Notes under the pieces: generated by a model
What the model saw: only the letters and a program-made list of their open reading frames with translations
Database searches by the model: none
Told to the model about the DNA's origin: nothing
Shown here: piece by piece, positions 16,850-25,729 of the stretch
How positions within the stretch are numbered: the first letter of the stretch is position 1
Layout: every line of letters begins with the position of its first letter
From: Anaerolineaceae bacterium UBA4775
GTDB taxonomy: Bacteria > Chloroflexota > Anaerolineae > Anaerolineales > Anaerolineaceae
Assembly: GCA_002403205.1 (NCBI GenBank)
Contig: DHHJ01000011.1
Span: forward strand, 89,755 to 153,754
Length of the DNA: 64,000 nucleotides
Direction of reading: 5' to 3'
Position numbers and translations under genes: made by a program

Positions 16850-18760
16850 TTATTCGAAAATTTTCCAAGCGGAGGTCAATTCGATGGGCAGGTGATTAAC
16901 CTTGACCGCGATCAACTGCAATGCCGGGTGCTTGATCGTATACGCCGGCGAATGCCAGCCCCAAACAGGCCTGGGCGGGATGGTGCCATGGATGGTTTCA
17001 CCCGCACGCACCAAATTGAGGTGATCTGCCCCGTCAATCGTCACGCTCATCGAAAAATCGGGGCCGGCTAAACGCAGCGTATCAGGAGATGTAAAGGACC
17101 AATCCCAATCTGGCAAGAGCCAAGATAGGGCGACCTCGTGATATCGCATGTCCGCTTTACCAACGGGCGAGACCGTGTCCGTTACCAGCCAGCCCGCTTC
17201 ATGGGCGGCCAATTTGCGCTGGTGGCGGGCACCCAGGTCGTCATAACCGGCATGTTCTGCGGTCACCCAGTCCAAGTTACATTCGTCGTTTTGCATGTGC
17301 CCCAGCACCTCTGCCTGCGCCCAATCCAGCCAGAGAAAGCGATCCGCACGGGTCATTTGCTCCTGGCCGTCAACTGTGAGCGTGCTGTGGACCGAGCTGC
17401 TCTGAAGGGCGTTATCCCATGGCTGAGGTGCGTTATATAGGTAGGTGCCTGGGTCCAGGGCAATGTTCACACCGCGCCACCACAGATCCACATGCAATTG
17501 GTCAGCATGGGATGGGCGGTCCGTGAAGTGTGCAGCACGCAAAAAACCTCGCCCGTGGCCGGATTCCACACGCAGCATATCCCCTGCCTGGGGCTGCCGT
17601 CCTTCTAAACGGGCAGGTGCAGCAAGCCCGAACCAGCGGCTGAGCTCGTCAAAATCGCCCTCAGCATAAACGCCCCCCGCCAAAAATGCCCGGGCCGCGG
17701 CTTCAACCACAGGCCGGAAGTCCCAAACAGGCCGGGCGGTGAGCGCAAAGAGGTAGGCGCTGTCGTTGGCGCCCAGGTTGGGCGTCCTGCCCGTTGCGGG
17801 ATCGGTCAACGCCCACAGCCAGCGGGTCGCTTCAGCCAGGCGCCCCCGGGTCTCATCAGGCCAGGCTTCAGCCCGTGCTGCACGCTGCAGGTGGTCAACA
17901 TACAGCGCGAGCTGAAGCATCAGCCGGTGGTAGTTGACACTGTGTTGCATATAGGTGCCAAACTCGCTGATTTGGTGCTGGAAGCCCCAGTTGATCCACC
18001 GCCAGCCCACCTCGCGCCACGCTTCAGCTTGGGGATGCCCGGGCAGGTACACACCGGCCGCGAATAAAGCCGCTGCTTCACTGAGCAGGTGGTTATTATT
18101 TTGAGCGCGTGCGTAAGCCAGGGTCGGCACAATCCGATGGGCGTGCTCGGCAATCGCCTGCCAAAGCCGCCTGCGGTGCTCGGGCGTGGAGGAGGGTGCT
18201 CCAGCGAAAACCCGGTCGCAGAAGATCAGCACCATCAAACGGATGGCGACTTCCTGAGCCGACTGCCACTGCCGTCCAAGGTTGGGAGGGTGATAGGTGA
18301 GAAACCGCCCGGTCAGCTCCCAAAAGCGCTGGGCGTAAACAGGATCGCCGGTGAAAGCAAACCCGCGTGCCAGGGCCAGGGCCCAGCCAAAGCGTCCCGA
18401 CTCCCAGATGAGCTTGAGATCCACCTGCGGCGGTGTCCGTTCAAGCGCCGTCCAATGCTCGCTCGAAGCACCGATCGTTAAATTGAGCGGTATAGGTTCT
18501 CCGCCAAATTGCCGCACACGACGGCGGCAAACTTCATCCGCTGCCGCTGCGGCCTGGTCACGGTCTGCCTGACTGACCTGCGGAAAGGAAGCATAAGGGG
18601 CTAAACCGGGGGAGCCATCAAAATCATCCCGGCGTGATGGCGTCATCCGGCGGTAATAACCGCTGCGCAACCCGATTTGATAGCGCGCGTATAACCAGAG
18701 CTTACTTAAACCCAGATCGCGCATTGCTTTGACCAATTTGACGTGGAGTTTCATCATCAA
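16850..18760 (-). CDS. Heparinase II/III family protein
   Basis: 636 residues. The N-terminal half is an (alpha/alpha) toroid with the conserved NNNHLLSEAAALFAAG block and TYMQHSVNYHRLMLQ; the Asn, His and Tyr residues of these blocks line the lyase active site. The C-terminal half is a beta-sandwich beginning near ADQLHVDLWWRGVNIALDPGTYLYN, also a family hallmark. There is no signal peptide, so it probably acts in the cytoplasm or on lipid-linked glycan, as such proteins do inside exopolysaccharide clusters. It sits between the bi-domain oxidoreductase and GT4 genes, a recurrent neighbourhood in many phyla. Confidence 0.88.
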   Translation of the reverse strand: MMMKLHVKLVKAMRDLGLSKLWLYARYQIGLRSGYYRRMTPSRRDDFDGSPGLAPYASFPQVSQADRDQAAAAADEVCRRRVRQFGGEPIPLNLTIGASSEHWTALERTPPQVDLKLIWESGRFGWALALARGFAFTGDPVYAQRFWELTGRFLTYHPPNLGRQWQSAQEVAIRLMVLIFCDRVFAGAPSSTPEHRRRLWQAIAEHAHRIVPTLAYARAQNNNHLLSEAAALFAAGVYLPGHPQAEAWREVGWRWINWGFQHQISEFGTYMQHSVNYHRLMLQLALYVDHLQRAARAEAWPDETRGRLAEATRWLWALTDPATGRTPNLGANDSAYLFALTARPVWDFRPVVEAAARAFLAGGVYAEGDFDELSRWFGLAAPARLEGRQPQAGDMLRVESGHGRGFLRAAHFTDRPSHADQLHVDLWWRGVNIALDPGTYLYNAPQPWDNALQSSSVHSTLTVDGQEQMTRADRFLWLDWAQAEVLGHMQNDECNLDWVTAEHAGYDDLGARHQRKLAAHEAGWLVTDTVSPVGKADMRYHEVALSWLLPDWDWSFTSPDTLRLAGPDFSMSVTIDGADHLNLVRAGETIHGTIPPRPVWGWHSPAYTIKHPALQLIAVKVNHLPIELTSAWKIFE

Positions 18761-18800
18761 CAGGTTGGAGGGCTATCCAGGTTGCGCCAGGCAGGCTGGG

Positions 18801-20963
18801 TCACTCGTGCACAATTGACACCGTCTTCCCGCTGCGCAGGGAGTCCACTGCAGCAAAGCTGGCCTGCGCCACCCCGATCAATTGCTCGTATGGGATGGGC
18901 GGGCCTTGCTTCCCTTGCACAGCCTCGAGGAAAGCCATCCAGGCATTTTTATGACCTTTGTCATGCCGCAACCAGTGCCGTTTGACGGTCCGTCGGCCGT
19001 TGGCCACCAGCTCGAGCATGCGCCAATCATTGAGCGCGGCGATCCGGCCGCCGCTGAACACTTCCAGATGCTCCTTTGGATATGATTTATCGCCATTGGC
19101 CAGGTAGCTCAGCACACCAATCGACCGGTCCGGGAAGCGGAAGGTCATCACCACGTTGTCTTCACTGTACTGCCCCTCATCCGGCAACCCCTGGGTGGTG
19201 ACCTCAAGCGGGTTCTCCCCGACCAGGAAGGTCAAAAAGTCGATGAAGTGGCAGGCCTCGCCGATGATGCGGCCGCCCCCGACTTCAGGGTCGATCAACC
19301 AGTGCTCGGCAGGCAGCTTGCTGGCATTCACGCGGTAGTGAAGATAAAGCGGCTCATGCCGCTGGTCGACAAAGGTCTTGAGATGGGTCGCCAGGGGTGC
19401 AAACCGGCGGTTGAAACCAAGCATCAGCAGTGGTTGGCCTGCCTTACCAAGCACTTCTTCGACCTGCGCGAGCTGCTCGGGGTTGATCGCGATGGGTTTC
19501 TCACAGTACACGTGCTTGCCCGTCTGAAAGGCATCCAAAATCTGCTGGGTGTGCAGATGGTGCCGGGTCAGAATGGCGATCAGGTTGATGGCCGGGTCAC
19601 CCAGCAGGGATTCGGGCTCGCTGGCGGCATAGCCAAACCCATAACGGTGTGCGGCATGGTGCGCGCTGACGCCTGACACCGATACAATCCCCACAGGCGC
19701 TATGCCCCCGGCCTGCTTGATCACCGGAAGGAAGGTGGACAGGGCATAATTCCCCGCGCCCAGCACCCCCAGCGCCAGGATCTCCCCAGGCTTGACACGC
19801 ACAGCAGGCGCTTCAAAATTGGGAATGCGGTTCTCTTCGGGCAGCGGTTGGGCTTCATAGGTCAGCAGAACCCCCAGGTAAGGCTCTTCACCGGTGATGA
19901 TCTCATAGGCACGGTCACCCTCAGCGATGGGTATGCGGTGCGAGATCAGCGGCGCCAGGTCCAGCCTGCCTTCCGCAATAAGCGTCAGGAAGGCTTCCAT
20001 GTTGCGTGCAACGGTCCAGCGGACGTACCCGACGGGGTAATCCTGGCCTTTTTCTTCATAGGCCGGGTCGTACCGCCCGGGCCCATAGGAGCGGGATACA
20101 ACCAGCTCCAGTTCCTTTTCGTAATAAGGCTTGCGCGGGACGCTCATCCCGACTGCGCCGACAACCACCACCCTGGCCCGGTCACGGGCGATCTCGCCGG
20201 CCAGTTCAACGGGGTCGTTGGCCGAAGTATCCGCGCAGATCAACACAGCATCTAACCCTCTGCCATGGGTGAACGCGAGCGCTGCTTCTTGGGCTTCTTC
20301 CCGGGTGACGGCTTGTTTTGCGCCCATTTTATATGCGAGGGCAACCCGCGCCGGGTCAAGATCGACACCCAACACCTGGCATCCAGCAGCCTGGGCAATG
20401 CCCGTCGCCAGCAACCCCAGCAAGCCCAGGCCGATCACCCCTACCCGCGCGCCGACCTGCACATCTGCCAGGCGGAAGCCCTGCATGGCAATCGCGCCGA
20501 CCGTGGTAAATGCAGCCGCTTCAAATTCCACATCCTCGGGGATGGGTACCATCAAATTTTGCGGCACAACCGCAAATTCGGCGTGGACGGCATACCCGCC
20601 GCCGGCGCACGCCACCCGGTCGCCTGAGCGAAATCCGCTCAACCCAGATCCGGCTTGAACCACCGTCCCCGCAGATGAGTAGCCCAGGGCCAGGGGCTGG
20701 TCCAGCTTGTTCATAGCCGCATCGTAAGTGCTCAGCAAACCTTCACGGCGGGCTTTGTTGATCACCTCGCGCACCAGGTCGGGGCGGCTGCGCGCTTTAC
20801 CGAGCAGTCCTTGCCTGGCAAAGGAAACCAGCATGCGTTCCGTACCCGCTGAAACCAGCGAATTGGCCGTCTGGATTAATGCCATGCCCTGACCAGGTTG
20901 TGGAACAGGCACTTCCGATACCATAGCCTGACCGGTTTTCATGTTTTGCAGTAATTGTTTCAT
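18801..20963 (-). CDS. Bi-domain oxidoreductase (MDR alcohol dehydrogenase + Gfo/Idh/MocA)
   Basis: 720 residues in two dehydrogenases. Residues ~1-375 form a zinc-type medium-chain dehydrogenase with GDRVACAGGGYAVHAEF and the Rossmann VGVIGLGLLGLLATG. Residues ~390-720 form a Gfo/Idh/MocA oxidoreductase with LGVLGAGNYALSTFLPVI, the EKPIAINPEQL motif and GGRIIGEACHFIDF. The fusion is typical of surface-polysaccharide clusters, where it is thought to oxidise or epimerise a nucleotide sugar; its exact reaction is not established. It is the first gene of the minus-strand polysaccharide run. Confidence 0.88.
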   Translation of the reverse strand: MKQLLQNMKTGQAMVSEVPVPQPGQGMALIQTANSLVSAGTERMLVSFARQGLLGKARSRPDLVREVINKARREGLLSTYDAAMNKLDQPLALGYSSAGTVVQAGSGLSGFRSGDRVACAGGGYAVHAEFAVVPQNLMVPIPEDVEFEAAAFTTVGAIAMQGFRLADVQVGARVGVIGLGLLGLLATGIAQAAGCQVLGVDLDPARVALAYKMGAKQAVTREEAQEAALAFTHGRGLDAVLICADTSANDPVELAGEIARDRARVVVVGAVGMSVPRKPYYEKELELVVSRSYGPGRYDPAYEEKGQDYPVGYVRWTVARNMEAFLTLIAEGRLDLAPLISHRIPIAEGDRAYEIITGEEPYLGVLLTYEAQPLPEENRIPNFEAPAVRVKPGEILALGVLGAGNYALSTFLPVIKQAGGIAPVGIVSVSGVSAHHAAHRYGFGYAASEPESLLGDPAINLIAILTRHHLHTQQILDAFQTGKHVYCEKPIAINPEQLAQVEEVLGKAGQPLLMLGFNRRFAPLATHLKTFVDQRHEPLYLHYRVNASKLPAEHWLIDPEVGGGRIIGEACHFIDFLTFLVGENPLEVTTQGLPDEGQYSEDNVVMTFRFPDRSIGVLSYLANGDKSYPKEHLEVFSGGRIAALNDWRMLELVANGRRTVKRHWLRHDKGHKNAWMAFLEAVQGKQGPPIPYEQLIGVAQASFAAVDSLRSGKTVSIVHE

Positions 20964-21116
20964 AAGATTGCACTCTAAAGGTTGATCCTGATGATAATAC
21001 GATTATAGCGCAATCCTGGCGGATAGCAGGCCGTACCAAGCAACCAAAATTCCATTCACAGGGATGAAGGGGAATGTATTTTTCACTGAAAGGGATAAAA
21101 CTTTCGGATTTAAAGC

Positions 21117-21144
21117 AAAAAAGGTGACCCAAATGGGCCACCTT
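21117..21144 (-). terminator. Terminator after the FmdB-type gene
   Basis: AAGGTGACCC and GGGCCACCTT (21121-21144) pair with one mismatch around AAAT. On the minus strand the stem leads into TTTTTTGC. Confidence 0.85.
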
Positions 21145-21172
21145 GTGTGTCTTTCGTGTTATTTAAACCACT

Positions 21173-21469
21173 TCAATCGTCCGCCGACTCGCTTTTCGCT
21201 GGTTTGGCTTCGGTTGTCGATTCGCTCTTTGTTTCGTGGTCTTTTTTCCCGGACTCGTCCCGATCTGTGTGGAAGGTTTGTCCAGAAGGTGAGCGGTTGT
21301 CGGTCGCATAAAAACCCTTACCTTTAAAGACAATTCCGACAGGCTGGTAAACTTTTCTTAAAGCGGCCTCGCTGCACTCCGGGCACACCAAAAGCGGTTC
21401 ATCGGTGAATTTTTGATATTGATCAAAACGGACACCGCAATTTTCGCATTGATAAGTATAAGTGGGCAT
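21173..21469 (-). CDS. FmdB-family zinc ribbon protein
   Basis: 98 residues. The FmdB/CxxC_CXXC_SSSS fold is clear: PTYTYQCENCGVRFDQYQ and LVCPECSEAALRKVYQPVGIVFKGKGFYATD, with two CxxC pairs binding zinc. The last ~45 residues are hydrophilic and repetitive (Lys/Ser/Glu/Asp). The frame extends 19 codons further, but a GGAAG Shine-Dalgarno site lies 9 nt before the ATG at 21469 and the family starts there. The family was named from formamidase/amidase operons; its molecular role is unsettled. It is a single-gene unit. Confidence 0.9.
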   Translation of the reverse strand: MPTYTYQCENCGVRFDQYQKFTDEPLLVCPECSEAALRKVYQPVGIVFKGKGFYATDNRSPSGQTFHTDRDESGKKDHETKSESTTEAKPAKSESADD

Positions 21470-21577
21470 AGTTAACTTCCTGCTATTTGACTTAAAAATT
21501 ATAGTCCCCTCAGGGAAGGTTGGCAAGTGCCCTCGCTGTTAATTAATAGATTTCTTACGCCGTCGCCGCTGACGCCC

Positions 21578-21606
21578 TTGACCGTCTTGGTGTTATGGAA
21601 TAAAAT
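21578..21606 (+). promoter_or_regulatory. Sigma-70-type promoter of the tRNA-Arg gene
   Basis: TTGACC (21578-21583) and TAAAAT (21601-21606) are separated by exactly 17 bp. The -10 box ends 18 bp before the mature tRNA start. Confidence 0.75.
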
Positions 21607-21624
21607 TTAACCTCTGAAAAAAAA

Positions 21625-21697
21625 GCCCTCGTAGCTTAATGGATAGAGCAACTGCTTGCGGAGCAGTAGGTTGTGCGTTCGAATCGCACCGAGGGTA
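21625..21697 (+). tRNA. tRNA-Arg, anticodon GCG
   Basis: A 73-nt cloverleaf. The acceptor arms GCCCTCG and CGAGGGT pair (G1 with U72 as a wobble pair). The D arm is GCTT...GAGC, the anticodon stem ACTGC/GCAGT encloses the 7-nt loop TTGCGGA, there is a 5-nt variable loop, and the T arm GTGCG-TTCGAAT-CGCAC is standard. The anticodon at loop positions 34-36 is GCG, reading CGC/CGU (arginine). No CCA is encoded. The body resembles bacterial tRNA-Arg, including the AATGGATAGAGC D loop. Most bacteria use ACG (inosine-modified) for this codon box. Confidence 0.93.
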
Positions 21698-21708
21698 TTT
21701 TTCTCGCT

Positions 21709-21750
21709 TAGGGGCACACAAGGTCTGAATCCTGGCCCCTATCTTTTTTT
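21709..21750 (+). terminator. Terminator after tRNA-Arg
   Basis: TAGGGGC (21709-21715) pairs with GCCCCTA (21735-21741) around a 19-nt loop, followed by TCTTTTTTT. Confidence 0.75.
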
Positions 21751-21876
21751 GCCCCAACTTGTATCATCATGTGGATATCATCGATCAGCCAGGCGTGGAG
21801 TGTATTATGCTGAGCGCAGCCTGGCATTCGAGGTTATTCATGGTGTGCATTAACACAACAAAACGTAGAGTTTGCG

Positions 21877-23940
21877 ATGGATGAGCCTTTAAAATCAAAA
21901 AAATTCACCAAGCTGGGGGCACCCCTGTTCCTGCTAGTGGTATGCGTGCTGGCTTACGGTCTGCTGATACCCAGCCTGGGCTTTTACTGGGACGATCTGC
22001 CCTACGCCCTAATCTATCAACGCTTCGGGCCTGAAGGCTACCCGGCTTTTGTGGCCTCAGACCGGCCGCATTCCGCCTGGGTTTTTATGGGGTTAACCTG
22101 GCTATTGGGTGAACAACCCCTGGGCTATCACATTTTTGGGCTTCTGCTGTACTGGTTGTGCGCAGTTCTGTTCTGGTGGCTCCTGCGGTTGATTTGGCCA
22201 GACCACAAGAAAGAAGCATTATGGGCAGCCCTGCTGTTTGCCATCTACCCGGGATTCCTCGGCCAGCCAAAGACCATCATCTATAACCACCATTTTTCAG
22301 CCATGTTGCTGTACCTGTTTTCATTGATCGGCACGGTCAAAGCCGTACAAGCACCCTCAAAGGAAGGCAGCAAGCAAAGTACCTGGCTGTGGCACATCCC
22401 GGCGGTGCTGGCGACCGCCCTCAGTCAGTTCACGATCGAATACTACATCGGGTGGGAAGCCGTGCGGATTGTCATCGTGTGGATCCTGCTCTCCCGGCGA
22501 CCCATCAGCCAGGAAGAGCGCGTGGGCGGAAGCCTGCTGAACCTGATCCCCTACTGGCTGGCAAGCCTTGGGTTCGTGGTCTGGCGCGTGTTGATTTTCA
22601 GGTTCCCTACATATAAGCCCTTCGGGGGTGAAGAAACCAGCATCATTTCGCTGAACTGGTGGGGGGATATTTTTTCCCAAGTGATCGACGCCGTCTTTGT
22701 GGTGTGGGGTCGCGCAATGCCGAACTTATCCAACCAGGATTACAGCCAACCATTCTGGCTGGCTTACCTGTTCCTGACCCTGTTCTCAACCGGGTTGGTC
22801 TTCTTGCTCCTGTATCTGTTTGCCGGCAGATCGCAAGATCTTTCACATGACGAAGGTCATCCACACCCAAAACAGCGGTTTGGACTGCCCGCCCTGCTGC
22901 TGGCGGTGATCGGGATTGCCTTTGCAGGCTGGCCCTTTTGGTTAGTTGACCTCCAGCTCAGCATTGTAGGCCATTTTTACAGCCGCTTCACCCTGGCGTT
23001 CATCCCCTGGGTGGCGCTGTTGGTGGCTGCCGGGTTGCACTTTCTCGATCGGATCCCATTCCGCTTTACAAAGGTGATCACCACCGGCCTGGTGGCTTTG
23101 CTGGTGGGCGGCTCGGTGGGCTGGCACTTCTGGAATGCCAATTTTTATCGGAATCAGTGGTCCGATGTTCAGCAGTATTTCCAGCAGGTGGTACAACGAG
23201 CTCCCGGGCTGGAGCCAGGCACCATTTTATTGATCAATGACCTGCAATCCCTCAGCCTGTACCAGGACGATTCCCTCACTGCCCTGTTAAACTGGATCTA
23301 TGCGCCAGAAAACCATACCCAGGATCTGGATTACGCGGTGTTTTACCTGAGTGTGCGCTTAGGCCGCGAATTTCCTGCCCTCGAAACGGGCCACCCCATC
23401 GAGAAGGATTTCCGGTCCCTGCATTTATCCAGCTCAACGGACAACTTCCTTGTTGTTTATCATGAACCGCCGGGGTGTGTACGGTTTCTTGATCCCAGCC
23501 TGCCAGATCGTTTGCCCCTTGAACTGCCAGATGCCATCTTAGCTGCCGTGCCCCTTTCCAATTTGGATTTGATCATCACAGGTCAGGACTCTCCAGCATC
23601 ACCACCGGCAGGCTTATTCGATCTCCCTGTGACCGAATCCTGGTGTTTGTATTACCAGGAAGCAGAACTGGCCGCCCAGCAGGGTGATTGGGCGCGTGTA
23701 GCCGAAATCGCCCATCTCGCTTATGCAAGAGACGACCAGGCCAACGAAGTCACCGAACATTTCGTGTTTATCGAAGGTTACCTGCACGTCGGCGAGGTGG
23801 AAACCGCCTTTGCGTTGAGCCAAAGGGCAAGAGACAGCAGGGACGGGCTGATTGACGGGAAAATCTGCGGTATTTGGCGGGGTGTAGCTGGCGAGCGGGA
23901 CCTCAATCCCTATTTTGATCAACTTTGCCCCGGGTTTTAA
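21877..23940 (+). CDS. Large polytopic membrane protein, GT-C glycosyltransferase-like
   Basis: 687 residues. The first ~420 residues hold about ten hydrophobic helices. The remainder is soluble and probably outside the membrane. Between helices 1 and 2 lies SLGFYWDDLPYALIYQRFG; an acidic Asp-Asp in this first outer loop is the hallmark of GT-C enzymes that use polyprenyl-phosphate sugars. A PKTIIYNHHFSAMLL segment follows. No family can be named with confidence, so a GT39/PMT-like or other membrane glycosyltransferase is an inference. The C-terminal part ends with Cys-rich-poor helices reminiscent of a repeat domain (EAELAAQQGDWARVAEIAHLA). It stands alone downstream of the tRNA gene. Confidence 0.6.
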   Translation: MDEPLKSKKFTKLGAPLFLLVVCVLAYGLLIPSLGFYWDDLPYALIYQRFGPEGYPAFVASDRPHSAWVFMGLTWLLGEQPLGYHIFGLLLYWLCAVLFWWLLRLIWPDHKKEALWAALLFAIYPGFLGQPKTIIYNHHFSAMLLYLFSLIGTVKAVQAPSKEGSKQSTWLWHIPAVLATALSQFTIEYYIGWEAVRIVIVWILLSRRPISQEERVGGSLLNLIPYWLASLGFVVWRVLIFRFPTYKPFGGEETSIISLNWWGDIFSQVIDAVFVVWGRAMPNLSNQDYSQPFWLAYLFLTLFSTGLVFLLLYLFAGRSQDLSHDEGHPHPKQRFGLPALLLAVIGIAFAGWPFWLVDLQLSIVGHFYSRFTLAFIPWVALLVAAGLHFLDRIPFRFTKVITTGLVALLVGGSVGWHFWNANFYRNQWSDVQQYFQQVVQRAPGLEPGTILLINDLQSLSLYQDDSLTALLNWIYAPENHTQDLDYAVFYLSVRLGREFPALETGHPIEKDFRSLHLSSSTDNFLVVYHEPPGCVRFLDPSLPDRLPLELPDAILAAVPLSNLDLIITGQDSPASPPAGLFDLPVTESWCLYYQEAELAAQQGDWARVAEIAHLAYARDDQANEVTEHFVFIEGYLHVGEVETAFALSQRARDSRDGLIDGKICGIWRGVAGERDLNPYFDQLCPGF

Positions 23941-23955
23941 AACCAGAGCGCCCTG

Positions 23956-24013
23956 AGCGGGTAAAACCAGGGGATAGATTGTTTAACCTGCCTGCGGTCG
24001 ATTTTTACCCGCT
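23956..24013. repeat. Inverted repeat AGCGGGTAAAA / TTTTACCCGCT
   Basis: Two perfect 11-bp arms (23956-23966 and 24003-24013) are separated by 36 bp, just downstream of the membrane protein gene. The right arm lacks a following T-tract, so this may be a long-loop transcript-end structure or a site pair. The rest of the 23941-24199 gap shows only the promoter listed next. Confidence 0.45.
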
Positions 24014-24132
24014 GATACGATCCAATCAAGCCCAATTCCGACACCGACCTGCCTGAGTGGGTGCTATGCAGGCATTTGGCCGTTCAGCGGGATAAATCTT
24101 CACCCTGAGAATGCCCCGCCCTCCACACCAAT

Positions 24133-24161
24133 TTGATATTTAAGACTATTTTGACTATACT
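24133..24161 (+). promoter_or_regulatory. Promoter of the PQQ-type dehydrogenase gene
   Basis: TTGATA (24133-24138) and TATACT (24156-24161) are spaced by 17 bp, about 38 bp before the start codon at 24200. Confidence 0.6.
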
Positions 24162-24199
24162 TATCATATATAAAGGTATCACATCTGAAAGGTACGCGC

Positions 24200-25501
24200 A
24201 TGTTCAAGAAAAGACGCCTGACCAAAAAACAGCGCTATTGGATGCTCCCGGCTTTGATGGTCATGATCCTGACCGGGCTGGGGGTGTACTCCCTGGCCGC
24301 TGCGCGGCTGCCGGTATTTGCCCAGGAGGCACTCGACCTGCCGGCGATCGAACTGACCCAGGTTGCGGCCGGACTGGTGCGGCCCGTCGCCATCACCCAC
24401 GCCGGAGACGGCAGCGGACGCCTGTTCATCGTCGAACAGCGCGGCAGGATCTATATCCTTGACGGGGAATTGGAAGAAACGCCGTTTTTAAACATAGAAG
24501 ACCGGGTCATATCTCCCGCTGCGGGTGGTGGCAATGAACAAGGCCTGCTCGGCCTGGCATTCCCACCCGGGTATGCGGACAAGGGCTATTTTTATGTCTA
24601 TTACACCATGCTCAGCGGTGATAATGTGCTGGCGCGGTTTTCGCTTACAAGCGATCCCAACCTGGCCGATCCTGGTTCAGAGGAACACATTTTGGTGCTC
24701 CCTCATCCCCAATATCGCAACCACAACGGCGGCCAGATCGCCTTTGGTCCCGATGGGTACCTGTACATCGGGACCGGGGACGGCGGCGGCGGAGGTGACC
24801 CGCTAGGGAACGGGCAGGACCCCGCCTCTCTCAACGGCAAGCTACTGCGCATCGACGTCGAAACCCCGGTATCAGAACCGGGCTTCTACCTGCTGGCAGC
24901 ACCGCCGTATTGGGTACTGGTTGAAAAACCCCAGGAGCAGGCCAGCGGTGAAAATTACCTCATCCCGGACGATAACCCCTTTGTTGATGACCCCGCATTC
25001 CGCCCTGAAATTTGGGCGTTGGGCTTACGCAACCCCTGGCGTTTCTCATTCGATCGCGAGCAGGGCGACCTGTACATCGCCGATGTCGGCCAGAACCGGT
25101 GGGAGGAAGTCAACGTTCAACCCGCTGACAGCCCGGGCGGCGAAAATTACGGCTGGAATATCATGGAAGGTGAGGAATGTTACGGGACAGGGACCTGCGA
25201 TACCAACGGGTTAACCCTGCCCGTGCACGTCTACCCGATCTTCTCCGCCCAGGAATGCTCAGTCACCGGCGGGTATGTGTACCGCGGTGAGGAGAACCTC
25301 ACTATGGACGGGGTGTACATTTTCGGCGATTTCTGCAGCGGCAAGGTCTGGGGTCTGCAGCAAGGTGGTGAGACCTGGCAGCGTGGCCTGCTGACCACCG
25401 CAGATTTTATGGTCAGTTCGTTTGGCGAAGATGAGCGCGGCGAGATCTACGTGGCAGACATGGTCGGCGGGGGGATGTATCAAATCACGCTGCAGGACTG
25501 A
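24200..25501 (+). CDS. Secreted PQQ-dependent sugar dehydrogenase-like protein (GSDH/Hhip-like)
   Basis: 433 residues. The basic start MFKKRRLTKKQR is followed by a hydrophobic helix and an AAARLPVFA cleavage-like region, so export is expected. The six-bladed propeller carries the soluble glucose/sorbosone dehydrogenase pattern: VAGLVRPVAITHAGDGSGRLFIVEQRGRIY, NEQGLLGLAFPPGY, HNGGQIAFGPDGYLYIGTGDGG (His near the PQQ site), GLRNPWRFSFD and GENYGWNIMEG. Members oxidise aldoses using PQQ, but many homologues have unproven activity. PQQ biosynthesis genes are not in the window. It is a single-gene unit with its own promoter. Confidence 0.88.
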   Translation: MFKKRRLTKKQRYWMLPALMVMILTGLGVYSLAAARLPVFAQEALDLPAIELTQVAAGLVRPVAITHAGDGSGRLFIVEQRGRIYILDGELEETPFLNIEDRVISPAAGGGNEQGLLGLAFPPGYADKGYFYVYYTMLSGDNVLARFSLTSDPNLADPGSEEHILVLPHPQYRNHNGGQIAFGPDGYLYIGTGDGGGGGDPLGNGQDPASLNGKLLRIDVETPVSEPGFYLLAAPPYWVLVEKPQEQASGENYLIPDDNPFVDDPAFRPEIWALGLRNPWRFSFDREQGDLYIADVGQNRWEEVNVQPADSPGGENYGWNIMEGEECYGTGTCDTNGLTLPVHVYPIFSAQECSVTGGYVYRGEENLTMDGVYIFGDFCSGKVWGLQQGGETWQRGLLTTADFMVSSFGEDERGEIYVADMVGGGMYQITLQD

Positions 25502-25589
25502 CACATACAGGCTGGCCACGGCACAGGCCCAAAGTTTACAGGGAAAGTCAGCACACCTGACAACTGAATCGTAATACAATAGAAAAAGT

Positions 25590-25634
25590 AAAAATGTGCG
25601 ATACTGTTATATTTAGACAATATCGCACATTTTT
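25590..25634 (+). terminator. Long perfect hairpin with T-tract after the dehydrogenase gene
   Basis: AAAAATGTGCGATA (25590-25603) and TATCGCACATTTTT (25621-25634) are perfect 14-bp arms around a 17-nt loop, followed by more T. It ends the upstream gene about 90 bp after its stop. Because the arms are symmetric it could also terminate in reverse or serve as an operator for the regulator gene 96 bp downstream. Confidence 0.65.
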
Positions 25635-25686
25635 TTAGCGAATTTACGTTAATTTTCTTCCTTTTGATGTAAAATATGCCTGAATT

Positions 25687-25704
25687 ATGTTACAATTGTA
25701 ACAT
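25687..25704 (+). promoter_or_regulatory. Perfect 18-bp palindrome upstream of the AgaR-like gene (candidate operator)
   Basis: ATGTTACAATTGTAACAT is an uninterrupted self-complementary sequence centred 34 bp before the regulator's start codon. It overlaps a possible -10 region behind TTGATG at 25664. Autoregulation by the DeoR/AgaR-type protein is the simplest reading. Confidence 0.65.
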
Positions 25705-25729
25705 CCTAACAACTAAGGGAAGAGAGCCG

